Shown here in pieces: positions 33,529-41,911 of a stretch of 64,000 nucleotides of DNA. The position numbers and the translations under genes are program-made. The stretch lies in the NCBI GenBank assembly GCA_034926785.1, contig JAYFQU010000010.1, forward strand, positions 38,503 to 102,502. Direction: 5' to 3'. Below the pieces are notes generated by a model. The model searched no databases. It was not told the DNA's origin and was given only the letters and a program-made list of their open reading frames with translations. Position 1 is the stretch's first letter. Each line of letters opens with the position of its first letter. Source of the stretch: UBA7703 sp034926785 (GTDB lineage: Bacteria > Bacillota > Clostridia > Christensenellales > CAG-138).

Positions 33529-33543
33529 TGGATTGCAGTGGAA

Positions 33544-33565
33544 GCGGCGGGGGCCGCATATTTTT
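33544..33565 (+). terminator. Weak hairpin terminator or attenuator between feoA and feoB
   Basis: GCGGC (33544-33548) and GCCGC (33553-33557) form a short stem with a GGGG loop, followed by ATATTTTT. It may partly separate feoA transcription from feoB, which has its own promoter just downstream. Confidence 0.4.
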
Positions 33566-33592
33566 GACTCTGTAGTTAGAAGCTGCTAACAA
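33564..33592 (+). promoter_or_regulatory. Internal feoB promoter with candidate iron operator
   Basis: TTGACT (33564-33569), a 17-bp spacer and TAACAA (33587-33592) precede feoB. The perfect GTTAG-AAGCTG-CTAAC (33575-33590) overlaps spacer and -10, as at the main promoter 585 bp upstream. The shared site at the same promoter position supports a common iron-responsive repressor. Confidence 0.6.
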
Positions 33593-33625
33593 ACTACGAT
33601 CAGGAAGAGAGGCGAAGGAGATTTT

Positions 33626-35764
33626 ATGGGGATTAAGATTGCGCTTGCCGGCAACCCGAACAGCGGCAAAACGACGATGTTTAACGAGCTCACGGGCAGC
33701 GCCCAATCGGTTGGCAATTGGCCGGGCGTAACGGTTGAGAAGAAGGAGGGCAAGCTCAAGGGAAACCCCGACGTTATCCTTCAGGATTTGCCTGGCATTT
33801 ATTCGCTCTCTCCGTATACGCTGGAGGAGGTTGTTGCGCGCAACTATCTGGTCGCGGAAAAGCCGGACACAATCCTAAACATTGTAGACGGCAGCAACAT
33901 TGAACGAAACCTCTACCTTACTACTCAACTGCTGGAACTTGGTATCCCGGTGGTGATTGCGCTGAACATGATCGACATCGTGCCCAAAAACGGAGATCGG
34001 ATCGATCTTGTCAAATTAGGGGTGGCGCTGGGCTGCGCGGTAATCGAAACCTCCGCCCTCAAGGGCATCGGCGCGACAGAAGCGGCCGGGAGAGCCATCG
34101 CCGCCGCAAAGTCGAATACCCTTGGCGAACGGCCGAGCGTGTTCTCCGGCAGCGTGGAGCGTGTGCTGGGGCATATCGAGAAATTCATCGAACAGAAGGT
34201 TGAAAAAAGCCTCCTTCGCTGGTATGCCGTGAAGCTCTTTGAGCGGGATGCGAAGGTGCGGGCCTCCCTCGCGCTCGACCTGGGGACAGCGGCGCAAATA
34301 GAAGGGCATATCGCGGATTGCGAGCGGGAGCTGGACGACGACGCGGAGAGTATCGTCACCAACCAGCGATATGCCTATATCAGCCGTGTTGTGAACGCCA
34401 GCGTGAAAAAGAACCATACAGGCCTGAAACTTAGCGCGAGTGACCGCATCGACCGCGTGGTGACCAATCGTTGGCTCGCGTTGCCGATCTTTGCCGCGGT
34501 GATGTTCCTTGTCTACTATATAGCCGTGACCACGATCGGCACGATTGTGACCGATTTTACGAACGACACGCTCTTTGGTGGGTGGATTAGCGGCGGGCTA
34601 ACCTCGCTCTTCGCGGCGGCAAACGTTGCTCCCTGGCTAAGCAGCCTGGTGATTGACGGCATTGTTGGCGGCGTCGGCGCGGTGATCGGCTTTGTGCCGC
34701 AGATGCTGGTGCTCTTCCTCCTGCTTGCGTTGCTGGAGGATGTTGGCTATATGGCGCGTGTCGCGTTTATCATGGATCGCATCTTCCGCAAGGTGGGCCT
34801 TTCCGGGAAATCGTTTATCCCTATGTTGATCAGCAGCGGGTGCGGCGTGCCGGGCATTATGGCAAGCCGGACGATAGAAAACCAGCGCGACCGCCGCATG
34901 ACCATCATGACGACGACGTTTATCCCCTGTGGCGCGAAGATGCCGATTATCGCCCTTTTTGCCGGCGCTATCTTTGGCGGCGCATGGTGGGTCGCTCCGC
35001 TGGCGTACTTTATCGGCGTTGCCGCGGTCATTGTCAGCGGGATTATCCTCAAAAAAACCAAGGCGTTTGCGGGAGACCCGGCGCCGTTTGTGATGGAGCT
35101 GCCGAGCTACCACGCCCCGTCGATGAAAAACGTTCTTCGAAGCACCTGGGAACGCGGGTGGAGCTTCATCAAGCGCGCGGGCTCCGTCATCCTGATCTCG
35201 GCGATTGTCCTTTGGTTTCTGCAGGGATTTGGCGTGGTCAACGGCAGGTTCGAGCTGGTTGGAGACAACAACACGAGCATTCTTGCCGGAATTGGCAACG
35301 CGATTGCGCCGATCTTTGCACCGCTCGGATTTGGTGGCTGGAAGCAGGCGGTCGCAACCGTCACCGGCCTGATTGCCAAGGAGAACGTGGTCAACACCTT
35401 CGGCGTGCTCTATGGATTCGCCGAGGTGGCGGAGAATGGAATGGAAATCTGGAGCAACCTTGCGCTGGATTTCACCGCGCTCTCCGCGTTTAGTTTTATG
35501 CTCTTTAACCTGCTTTGCGCGCCGTGCTTCGCCGCGATGGGCGCGATAAAAACCGAGATGAAAAGCGCGAAATGGACCTGGGCTGCAATCGGCTACATGA
35601 CGGTGTTTGCCTATGTGATCGCCCTGATCGTCTTCCAGCTTGGAAGCTGGATTGAAAGCAGAATATTCAGCATCGGTACCATTGCCGCGATTGTTCTGGC
35701 TTCGCTGCTGTTCTACCTGCTGCTGCGCAAAAACCCCTATGAAAAGAAAATTGCGGGGAGATAG
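33626..35764 (+). CDS. feoB: Ferrous iron transporter FeoB
   Basis: The 712-residue protein has an N-terminal G domain with GNPNSGKTTMFNELTG (residues 8-23), DLPGIYSLSPY and ALNMID, a helical spacer of the GDI type, and a membrane domain with two gate repeats (SGCGVPGIMASRTIENQRDR and the CGAKMPI stretch). It imports Fe2+ driven or gated by GTP hydrolysis. AAGGAG lies 5 bases before the ATG. A small Cys-rich membrane protein follows at 31 bases. Confidence 0.95.
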   Translation: MGIKIALAGNPNSGKTTMFNELTGSAQSVGNWPGVTVEKKEGKLKGNPDVILQDLPGIYSLSPYTLEEVVARNYLVAEKPDTILNIVDGSNIERNLYLTTQLLELGIPVVIALNMIDIVPKNGDRIDLVKLGVALGCAVIETSALKGIGATEAAGRAIAAAKSNTLGERPSVFSGSVERVLGHIEKFIEQKVEKSLLRWYAVKLFERDAKVRASLALDLGTAAQIEGHIADCERELDDDAESIVTNQRYAYISRVVNASVKKNHTGLKLSASDRIDRVVTNRWLALPIFAAVMFLVYYIAVTTIGTIVTDFTNDTLFGGWISGGLTSLFAAANVAPWLSSLVIDGIVGGVGAVIGFVPQMLVLFLLLALLEDVGYMARVAFIMDRIFRKVGLSGKSFIPMLISSGCGVPGIMASRTIENQRDRRMTIMTTTFIPCGAKMPIIALFAGAIFGGAWWVAPLAYFIGVAAVIVSGIILKKTKAFAGDPAPFVMELPSYHAPSMKNVLRSTWERGWSFIKRAGSVILISAIVLWFLQGFGVVNGRFELVGDNNTSILAGIGNAIAPIFAPLGFGGWKQAVATVTGLIAKENVVNTFGVLYGFAEVAENGMEIWSNLALDFTALSAFSFMLFNLLCAPCFAAMGAIKTEMKSAKWTWAAIGYMTVFAYVIALIVFQLGSWIESRIFSIGTIAAIVLASLLFYLLLRKNPYEKKIAGR

Positions 35765-35795
35765 AAAACAGAAAAAAGTTTACTGAAAGGAGCGA

Positions 35796-35978
35796 ATGAT
35801 TCTGATGAACTGGCTGTCAGCCAATTGGGCCTCCCTCGTGGTTGGGGCGGCAATCGCCGCAATCGTTGCGGCGGTGATTGCGAAGATGATTCGGGACAAA
35901 AAACAGCATAAAGGCGCCTGCGGCTGCTCCTGCAGCGGCTGCCCGGGCACCAACTACTGCCATAAGGAACCGTTTTAA
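35796..35978 (+). CDS. FeoB-associated Cys-rich membrane protein
   Basis: The 60-residue protein has one membrane span (LVVGAAIAAIVAAVIAKMI) and a cysteine-rich cytoplasmic tail (GACGCSCSGCPGTNYCHKE). It is the usual small partner at the end of clostridial feo operons, possibly handling iron or assembling with FeoB. Start choice is uncertain: AAAGGAG is 3 bases before this ATG and 12 before the next in-frame ATG at 35805, which would give a 57-residue protein starting MNWLSANW. Confidence 0.85.
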   Translation: MILMNWLSANWASLVVGAAIAAIVAAVIAKMIRDKKQHKGACGCSCSGCPGTNYCHKEPF

Positions 35979-36013
35979 AAGAAACCGAACAACAGATTTG
36001 GAAAGCAAAAAAA

Positions 36014-36042
36014 GGGGGGGGGCGGTTTCATCCGCACCCCCT
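36014..36042 (-). terminator. Left terminator hairpin flanking repeat copy B
   Basis: GCGG and CCGC with outer G and C runs form a stem around TTTCAT. The T run lies on the left outer side for minus-strand transcription (AAAAAAA on plus). A nearly identical hairpin is at 36238-36262 on the other side of the repeat. Confidence 0.6.
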
Positions 36043-36236
36043 AGTCTGCCCCCAAAGTCCCGGAATTGTTTAGGGCCGTAGCCTTTAACCCATCGATTCC
36101 GGCTGCGGTGGCTTTGCCGCCGCGACGGATCGCCCGGGATCGGGCGGTTTCCTCGCAGCGCTTTGCCGTTCGGAGTCCGGAGGACGAGAGGCAAAGAGCG
36201 GCTGTCCCGTCAAAAAACTCGTTTTTTGACGGCCTC
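36043..36236 (-). repeat. Five-hairpin intergenic repeat, copy B (inverted)
   Basis: This is the only copy in minus orientation, about 194 bp, between the convergent FeoB-associated gene and a hypothetical gene. Its first hairpin is perfect (CCGTCAAAAAAC with GTTTTTTGACGG). It is bracketed by two copies of a 24-bp hairpin sequence (36017-36040 and 36238-36261) that differ at one base. With the hairpins and a few flanking bases it accounts for the whole 35979-36300 gap. Confidence 0.85.
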
Positions 36237-36237
36237 A

Positions 36238-36268
36238 GGGGGGCGGTTTCATCCGCGCCCCTCTTTTC
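36238..36268 (+). terminator. Right terminator hairpin flanking repeat copy B
   Basis: The hairpin matches the left copy in 23 of 24 bases and is followed by CTCTTTTC on the plus strand. Its T run faces outward to the right, as expected if one bidirectional terminator was split and duplicated around the repeat. Confidence 0.6.
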
Positions 36269-36300
36269 TGGCTCTGCCACGCCGCTCCGGTTATGGTGCG

Positions 36301-36798
36301 TTAGTTCGCCAGCGTCTGTTCCAGCAAGCCAAATCGAGTAAGACAGGCAACGTACTCCGCGACCAGATAGCTATTGGCCAAGTCGCGCTCGCTCAGCCCG
36401 CGATGCGCAAAGAGTTCATCCCAGAGAAGACTGCTGCCCTCTACGGCGAAAAATCCGCTGACAAGGTCGATGCCGACAAAGATCTCGCAGCCGGAAAACA
36501 GCTCATCCTGCGCGCGATAAAGCGCCGCGCCCGCATCTTTGTTTTCAATGATGCAACAGACGGGTTCCGGCAGCGCGCCGGGCGGAAGCTCACTCGCAAA
36601 ACAATCGTTTTCCAGAATGTTGGAGACGACAACCTGATTCGCGTGTGCGTCATCCAACGGCAGCAGGGGATATCGCGACTGCAGATAAGCGTATAGTTCG
36701 CTGCCGGAAATACGGTTTGCCAAAAGGCGGCCCCGATAGCGTTCAGCGGTCTGCTTCCATTGGGCGACGTCCTCCGGTGTTGCGAGATGGGTGAGCAT
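36301..36798 (-). CDS. Hypothetical protein, 165 residues
   Basis: I do not recognise the family. The protein is soluble and acidic, with an N-terminal helix pair (TPEDVAQWKQTAERYRGRLL), the phrase SRYPLLPLDDAHANQVVVSN and a C-terminal helical part rich in leucine. GGGAGG lies 7 bases before the ATG, so it is very likely a real gene. It is monocistronic. Confidence 0.75.
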   Translation of the reverse strand: MLTHLATPEDVAQWKQTAERYRGRLLANRISGSELYAYLQSRYPLLPLDDAHANQVVVSNILENDCFASELPPGALPEPVCCIIENKDAGAALYRAQDELFSGCEIFVGIDLVSGFFAVEGSSLLWDELFAHRGLSERDLANSYLVAEYVACLTRFGLLEQTLAN

Positions 36799-36843
36799 GG
36801 CGGTTCCTCCCGTTTCGTAAAACTGCTGTCGAGTATACTTGAT

Positions 36844-36863
36844 TATATCCGGTTTTTACCGGA
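36844..36863 (-). promoter_or_regulatory. -10 box and palindrome upstream of the hypothetical gene
   Basis: The minus strand has TATAAT directly after TCCGGTAAAAACCGGA (36848-36863), a perfect 6-4-6 inverted repeat. The repeat occupies the spacer region, a repressor position. The -35 is poor. Confidence 0.5.
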
Positions 36864-36921
36864 GAATACCATACAATATGAAACGAGTGTGGAAAATTGT
36901 GGCAATCTCGGAATAGGTACT

Positions 36922-36996
36922 CGAAGTTTATGCTTCGTTTACAATTGTTGTGTAAAATCACCGGGTATTTGGTCTGAAGTTCAATTCTAGACCAAA
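36922..36996. promoter_or_regulatory. Three inverted repeats upstream of the ABC exporter
   Basis: In order these are CGAAG/CTTCG (36922-36937), TTTACA-N7-TGTAAA (36938-36956) and TTTGGTCT-N13-AGACCAAA (36968-36996), all within 110 bases of the ATPase start. No clear sigma-A promoter is visible between them. Such clustering suggests an activator-dependent or tightly controlled exporter; no response regulator gene is adjacent. Confidence 0.45.
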
Positions 36997-37029
36997 GTTG
37001 AAGAGATTTTTCATAACGGAGGAGAATCG

Positions 37030-37734
37030 ATGACCCCCTATGTGGTTTTAGAAAATGTAGCGAAAACGTATGATACCGAGGGCGTAAAGGTAAACGCGCT
37101 GCATGATGTGAGCTTTACAATCGGACTGGGCGAGGTTTGCGTTATCGTCGGTCAATCCGGCGCAGGGAAGACCACGCTCTTAAATATTCTTGGCGGAATG
37201 GATACGCTCACGAGCGGAAAGGTGCTTCTCGGCGACGATGAAATCTCCGCCTATAACAAGCGGCAGCTTACGCGGTATCGCCGCGAGGACGTGGGCTTTG
37301 TGTTTCAGTTTTATAACCTGATCCCCAACCTCACCGCACTGGAAAACGTGGAGATGGCGACGGAGCTTTCCAAAGCCCCATTTTCCGCACAACAGGTGCT
37401 GGAGGATGTTGGTCTTGGCGAGCGCATCGCCAATTTTCCCGCTCAGTTGAGCGGCGGGGAGCAGCAGCGCGTCGCTATTGCGCGCGCGCTCGCAAAAAAC
37501 CCGAAACTCTTGCTCTGCGATGAGCCGACCGGCGCGCTGGACGACACCACGGGCAAACAGGTGCTCAAGATTTTACAGGATCTCAGCCGTGAAAAGGGCA
37601 TGACCGTCGTCATCATCACGCACAACAGCGCGTTGACCGAGATGGCTGACCGCGTGGTTAAGGTGAAGAGCGGAACCGTATCCTCTGTGCGTACCAACGA
37701 ACACGCAAAGCCGATTGAGGAGATTGAATGGTGA
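37030..37734 (+). CDS. ABC transporter ATP-binding protein (MacB/LolD/SalX type)
   Basis: The 234-residue ATPase has Walker A GQSGAGKTT, the signature LSGGEQQR, Walker B LLLCDEPTGALD and the H-loop IITHNSALTEMAD. The DEPTGALD form is typical of ATPases that pair with FtsX/MacB permeases and act as exporters or mechanotransmitters. GGAGG lies 7 bases before the ATG. The large permease follows at about 50 bases. Confidence 0.92.
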   Translation: MTPYVVLENVAKTYDTEGVKVNALHDVSFTIGLGEVCVIVGQSGAGKTTLLNILGGMDTLTSGKVLLGDDEISAYNKRQLTRYRREDVGFVFQFYNLIPNLTALENVEMATELSKAPFSAQQVLEDVGLGERIANFPAQLSGGEQQRVAIARALAKNPKLLLCDEPTGALDDTTGKQVLKILQDLSREKGMTVVIITHNSALTEMADRVVKVKSGTVSSVRTNEHAKPIEEIEW

Positions 37735-37783
37735 TGAGAGGGAGAAACAGACGGTTGGCCAAGGTTGGCGGGGAGATCGTTGC

Positions 37784-40700
37784 GTGAAGCGCGGAATGCA
37801 GACATGGCATAAAAATCAATGGCGCGAAGTTTGGAAAACCTTCGGGCGCTTTTTATCGATCCTTGCGATTGTTGCGCTCGGGGTTGGCACCTTCTCCGGG
37901 CTTAAGGTAACACAGGACGCAATGGTGGATACGGCAGATCAGTATTTCAGGCAATATGCCATGTTTGATGAAAAACTGATTTCCACGATGGGCTTGGAAA
38001 AGGAGGATCCGGCCGTATTTGCCGCGATAGACGGAGTTCAGGCGGCCGAAGGGGCCATCAGCATGGATGTACTGGTCACGGTGGAGGGCGGCGCGTCCTA
38101 TGTGGTCGCGGCGCATTCCATCACGAACCAGATCAACCGCATCAAGCTTGCCGCCGGCCGTATGCCCCAAAACGACCGGGAGTGTGTTGGCGATGCGCGC
38201 ATGCTGCCTAAGAGCATGATCGGCACGCAGATTAAACTCTCTGCCGAAAACGACGAGGATACAAAGGACGCGTTTGCATACGATGCATATACCGTTGTTG
38301 GTCTTGTGGATTCTACCGCCTATCTTAACGTGGAGCGCGGCACGACCAAGCTCGCGAACGGAAAAATCACGGCGTTTGTCTATCTGCCGGAGGGCGCGTT
38401 TTCAACCGATTATTACACGGAGATTTATATAACGCTCAAAAACGCGGACGGAAGGATCTTCAGCGATGCGTATGACGAAGCGGTTGCGGCGCTGGAGGAC
38501 CCGCTGAAGTCAAAACTGACCGAACGGGCGGACGCGAGGTATACGCGGATTAAAAGTGACGCGGAGAACGAACTTGCCGATGCGGAGCAGAAGTATAACG
38601 ACGGCGTAAAGGAATATACCACGCAAAAAGAGGATGCCGACCAACAGCTTAACGACGCTGCGGAAAAGCTTCGAGATGCGAAATATGAAATCGCCGCCGG
38701 CTGGAATGCGCTGGAGAAAAACCAGGCGAAACTGGACGAGGCGCAGGGTCAGTATGACGAGGGGATCAAGGCATATAACCAGGGGAAATCCGATTTTGAA
38801 GCGGCAAAGACAGCGGCGCTGGCGGAACTGGACGGAAAACAGGCGACGATAGACGGACAGAGAGCGCAACTTGAAGCGGCGATGAGCGCGGCGCAAGCGA
38901 GCGGGGATCCGGATACGATTGCCGCGGTGCAGGCGCAGATTGACGCACTGAATGGAGCGCAGTCTCAACTGGATGGTGCGCGAAGCGCTGCCGAAGCACA
39001 GTTTTCGGCGACGCAGGCGCAGCTGGACGCGACAAAAACCTCTCTGGACGACGCGAAGGAACAGATTGCAAGCGGAACAGATCAGATCAAATCGGGCAAG
39101 CGCAAGCTAACGCAGGCCGGGGAAGATTATAAAAAAGGATATCAGGACTATCTCGACTCCAAGGCGGAGGCGGAACAAAAACTCGCGGACGCCGAACGGG
39201 AGCTGGAGGACGGCCGCCTGAAGATTGAGGACGGGAAAAAGGAATTTGCGAAGATCAAGGCGCCCAGCGTATATGTGCTGAACCGTGAAACGAACGTTGG
39301 CTATGCCAATTTTGAGAGCGACTCCTCCGTGGTCAACGGCGTGTCGAAGGTATTTCCGGTGTTCTTCTTCCTCGTTGCGGCGCTCGTGACCATGACTACG
39401 ATGACGCGTATGGTGGAAGAGCAGCGGACACAGATCGGAACCCTCAAAGCGCTTGGCTTTGGGGACGGCGTGATTGCCTGGAAGTTCATCTCCTATGCAG
39501 GCGGCGCGGCTCTGCTTGGCGGCATGATCGGCTTCTTTGGCGGAAGCTGGCTCTTTCCGTGGGTCATTTGGCAGGCATATGGCATGCTCTATGGCTTTGC
39601 GCCGATTATCTATACGTTGGACTGGTCACTCTTTGCGCTGTCGATGGCGGTCTCGCTGCTCTGTTCCGCTGGCGTTACTTACCTGACCTGCCGGGCGGAA
39701 CTAAGATTGATGCCGGCGGAGCTCATGCGCCCAAAGGCGCCCAAAGAGGGGAAGCGCGTTTTTCTGGAGCGGATTCCGTTCCTCTGGAAGAGGCTAGGGT
39801 TCATGCTCAAGATTTCACTGCGCAATGTGTTTCGCTATACCAAGCGGCTGATTATGATGGTGCTCGGCATTGGCGGCTGCACCGCGCTGCTCGTCACGGG
39901 CTTTGGCATTCGTGACTCCATTGCGAATATTGCGGACGATCAGTTTAGCAATATCATGACCTACGACTTTGCAATTGTGTTTGATGAGCCGAAGGACACC
40001 GAGCAGCAGGCGGATTTCCGCGAGAAGACAGCAAACATTCTTTCAGACCTTGTGTTTGTCTGCAACGACAATATCTCCGTTGACAGCAGGGAGGGCGTAA
40101 AGAGCGTTAATGTCATTGCAACGGAAGACCCGAATATTGCAAACCTCATCAGCCTGCATCGGGACGGGCAGACGCTGCCCTATCCTGCGGACGGCACCGT
40201 CGCTATCAGCGAAAAGCTTGCGAAGATTACCGGCGCCTCGGTGGGCGATACCATTCGCGTTGAGACCGACGAGGGGCAAAAGACCGATCTTCCCGTCAGC
40301 GCCGTCTTCGAAAATTTTGTGTACCACTATATCCTCATGACGCCGGCGACCTACCGGCAGGTTTACGGCGAGAACTGCTCCTTTGAGGCGGCGCTTGCCG
40401 ATTCCGCAAAGGAAGATATCCACTCTGTCGCGGCGTCGCTGCTGGACGATTTTAGCGCGGCGAATGTGAGCGTGACGCTGGATATCCGGGACCGCGTGAA
40501 CAACATGATGACAAGTTTGAATCTGGTGATCTTCGTGATCATCTTCTGTGCGGGAGCGCTTGCCTTTGTGGTGCTCTTTAACCTGAGCAATATCAACATC
40601 ACCGAGCGGATCCGCGAAATTGCGACGATCAAGGTGCTTGGGTTCTACGCGCCGGAGGTCGGGGCGTACGTGTTCCGAGAAAATCTGGTGCTCACGCTGC

Positions 40701-40918
40701 TTGGCTCGCTAGCAGGAATTCCGATGGGGATCTGGCTGCACAACTTCGTGATGAATCAATTGAGTTTTGATATGGTGAGTTTCCATGTCGTTATTCTGCC
40801 GCTGAGCTTTTTGCTCTCGGTGGCGATGACGTTTGTCTTCGCTTTTGCGGTAGACCTCGTCATGCGGCCAAGACTGGAAAGGGTCAATATGGTAGAGTCG
40901 CTCAAGGCAATTGAATAA
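37784..40918 (+). CDS. Large FtsX-domain ABC transporter permease with coiled coil
   Basis: The protein has an N-terminal membrane span, an extracytoplasmic MacB-like domain, then a long coiled coil (about residues 255-500) rich in Ala, Gln, Asp and Glu. Two FtsX membrane modules follow, one at about 530-640 and one at the C terminus. I favour a GTG start at 37784 with GGGAG 8 bases upstream, giving 1044 residues; an ATG at 37796 is also possible. The hairpin-like coiled coil outside the membrane could reach the cell wall or pull lipids or peptides, as in MacB-like systems. The substrate is unknown. Confidence 0.88.
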   Translation: MKRGMQTWHKNQWREVWKTFGRFLSILAIVALGVGTFSGLKVTQDAMVDTADQYFRQYAMFDEKLISTMGLEKEDPAVFAAIDGVQAAEGAISMDVLVTVEGGASYVVAAHSITNQINRIKLAAGRMPQNDRECVGDARMLPKSMIGTQIKLSAENDEDTKDAFAYDAYTVVGLVDSTAYLNVERGTTKLANGKITAFVYLPEGAFSTDYYTEIYITLKNADGRIFSDAYDEAVAALEDPLKSKLTERADARYTRIKSDAENELADAEQKYNDGVKEYTTQKEDADQQLNDAAEKLRDAKYEIAAGWNALEKNQAKLDEAQGQYDEGIKAYNQGKSDFEAAKTAALAELDGKQATIDGQRAQLEAAMSAAQASGDPDTIAAVQAQIDALNGAQSQLDGARSAAEAQFSATQAQLDATKTSLDDAKEQIASGTDQIKSGKRKLTQAGEDYKKGYQDYLDSKAEAEQKLADAERELEDGRLKIEDGKKEFAKIKAPSVYVLNRETNVGYANFESDSSVVNGVSKVFPVFFFLVAALVTMTTMTRMVEEQRTQIGTLKALGFGDGVIAWKFISYAGGAALLGGMIGFFGGSWLFPWVIWQAYGMLYGFAPIIYTLDWSLFALSMAVSLLCSAGVTYLTCRAELRLMPAELMRPKAPKEGKRVFLERIPFLWKRLGFMLKISLRNVFRYTKRLIMMVLGIGGCTALLVTGFGIRDSIANIADDQFSNIMTYDFAIVFDEPKDTEQQADFREKTANILSDLVFVCNDNISVDSREGVKSVNVIATEDPNIANLISLHRDGQTLPYPADGTVAISEKLAKITGASVGDTIRVETDEGQKTDLPVSAVFENFVYHYILMTPATYRQVYGENCSFEAALADSAKEDIHSVAASLLDDFSAANVSVTLDIRDRVNNMMTSLNLVIFVIIFCAGALAFVVLFNLSNINITERIREIATIKVLGFYAPEVGAYVFRENLVLTLLGSLAGIPMGIWLHNFVMNQLSFDMVSFHVVILPLSFLLSVAMTFVFAFAVDLVMRPRLERVNMVESLKAIE

Positions 40919-40932
40919 ACCGCTGATATAAA

Positions 40933-40957
40933 AAATGCCGTGCTTAGCGCGGCATTT
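40933..40957 (-). terminator. Left terminator hairpin flanking repeat copy C
   Basis: AAATGCCGTGC and GCGCGGCATTT form a near-perfect stem with one wobble; the T run on the minus strand lies outward on the left. Its twin at 41153-41177 differs at two of 25 bases. Confidence 0.65.
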
Positions 40958-41152
40958 GAGACCGTCAAAAAACAAGTTTTTTGACGGGGCAACCGCTCTT
41001 TGCCTCTCGTCCTCCGGACTCCGCACGGCAAAGAGCTGCGAAGAGACCGCCCGGTTCCGGGCGATCCGTCGCGGCGGCAAAGCCGCCGCAGCCGGAACCG
41101 ATGGGTTAAGGGCCACGGCCCTTAACAATCCCGGGACTGTTTTGATAGACAG
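40958..41152 (+). repeat. Five-hairpin intergenic repeat, copy C (best-formed)
   Basis: All five stems are perfect here: 40962-40973 with 40976-40987 (12 bp, 2-nt loop), 40995-41004 with 41027-41036 (10 bp), 41048-41054 with 41057-41063 (7 bp), 41071-41078 with 41082-41089 (8 bp, AAA loop) and 41105-41114 with 41117-41126 (10 bp, 2-nt loop). The copy lies between the convergent ABC permease and YdeI-like genes and is bracketed by two copies of one terminator hairpin. It encodes no plausible protein. Confidence 0.9.
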
Positions 41153-41179
41153 AAATGCCGCGCTTGGCGCGGCATTTTT
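41153..41179 (+). terminator. Right terminator hairpin flanking repeat copy C
   Basis: AAATGCCGCGC (41153-41163) pairs perfectly with GCGCGGCATTT (41167-41177) and a T run follows to the right. This is the terminator for the ABC permease transcript if polymerase reads through the repeat. Confidence 0.75.
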
Positions 41180-41203
41180 CAGTGAACGATTCGGCTGAAC
41201 CGC

Positions 41204-41803
41204 TTAATCGTGATCCAGCATTCCTTTGCCGTTCAAGATGCGAGGCAGATATTTTTCAATGCGCGCAGTGCGCGTTTTAGACTGCTTGGGGTCTGAAAAG
41301 TACAGCAGGTAGGCGCGCTGGCGGCCCGGCGTAAGCGAATAGAACGCGAGCTTTGCGGCGGCATCCCGTTCTAACACCTCGGCAAACTCGGCCGGCATTT
41401 CAGCCACAGCCGCAGGCTGGAATTTGATTTCCAAACCGGCCTCTTCAATCGCGACCGCTTCGGCAATATAGGCGCGCAACGTGGGAACCAGCGCACGCAC
41501 CTCATCCACGCTTTGAAACTTCACCATGCGCATGGCCTGTGAGTTCTCGCCGGGGGCAGTGAGGATGCCCGCCTCGTCCTTCATCAACGCGCCCTTCATA
41601 AACCCGATGGCACAGGCCTCCTTAAAGTCGAACAGAATAATGACGTTGCTGCCGTTGAGCGTGTAGCAGGGCTTGCCCCACTTGTAGTCCTCCACAAAAC
41701 CGCCAAAGAGCAGTAACTCACGCAAGAGCGAGAGCGGCGCCGCCCATCTCGCGCCCGACTGAAAACTGGCTTCGATGAGATTCGCTTTGTTTGATGGTTC
41801 CAT
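41204..41803 (-). CDS. YdeI/DUF1801-type protein
   Basis: The 199-residue protein has a DUF1801 fold (LRELLLFGGFVEDYKWGKPCYTL, NVIILFDFKEACAIGFMKGAL) followed by a YdeI/OmdA-type C terminus (AEFAEVLERDAAAKLAFYSL and PGRQRAYLLYFSDPKQSKTRTARIEKYLPRIL split across the end). The family is linked to bacteriocin or stress protection in Gram-negatives but its biochemical role is unclear. I use the ATG at 41803, 8 bases after GGAG; an ATG two codons upstream is too close to that site. It is a single gene. Confidence 0.85.
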   Translation of the reverse strand: MEPSNKANLIEASFQSGARWAAPLSLLRELLLFGGFVEDYKWGKPCYTLNGSNVIILFDFKEACAIGFMKGALMKDEAGILTAPGENSQAMRMVKFQSVDEVRALVPTLRAYIAEAVAIEEAGLEIKFQPAAVAEMPAEFAEVLERDAAAKLAFYSLTPGRQRAYLLYFSDPKQSKTRTARIEKYLPRILNGKGMLDHD

Positions 41804-41911
41804 ATGCATCGCTCCGGATCGAAATTTTGTTTTATTTTATAATGAATCTTTCTGGAACTCTGTGATCATCATACAGAATTAGAACCGCATCTGCAAGTCT
41901 GGTCAAAAAAC

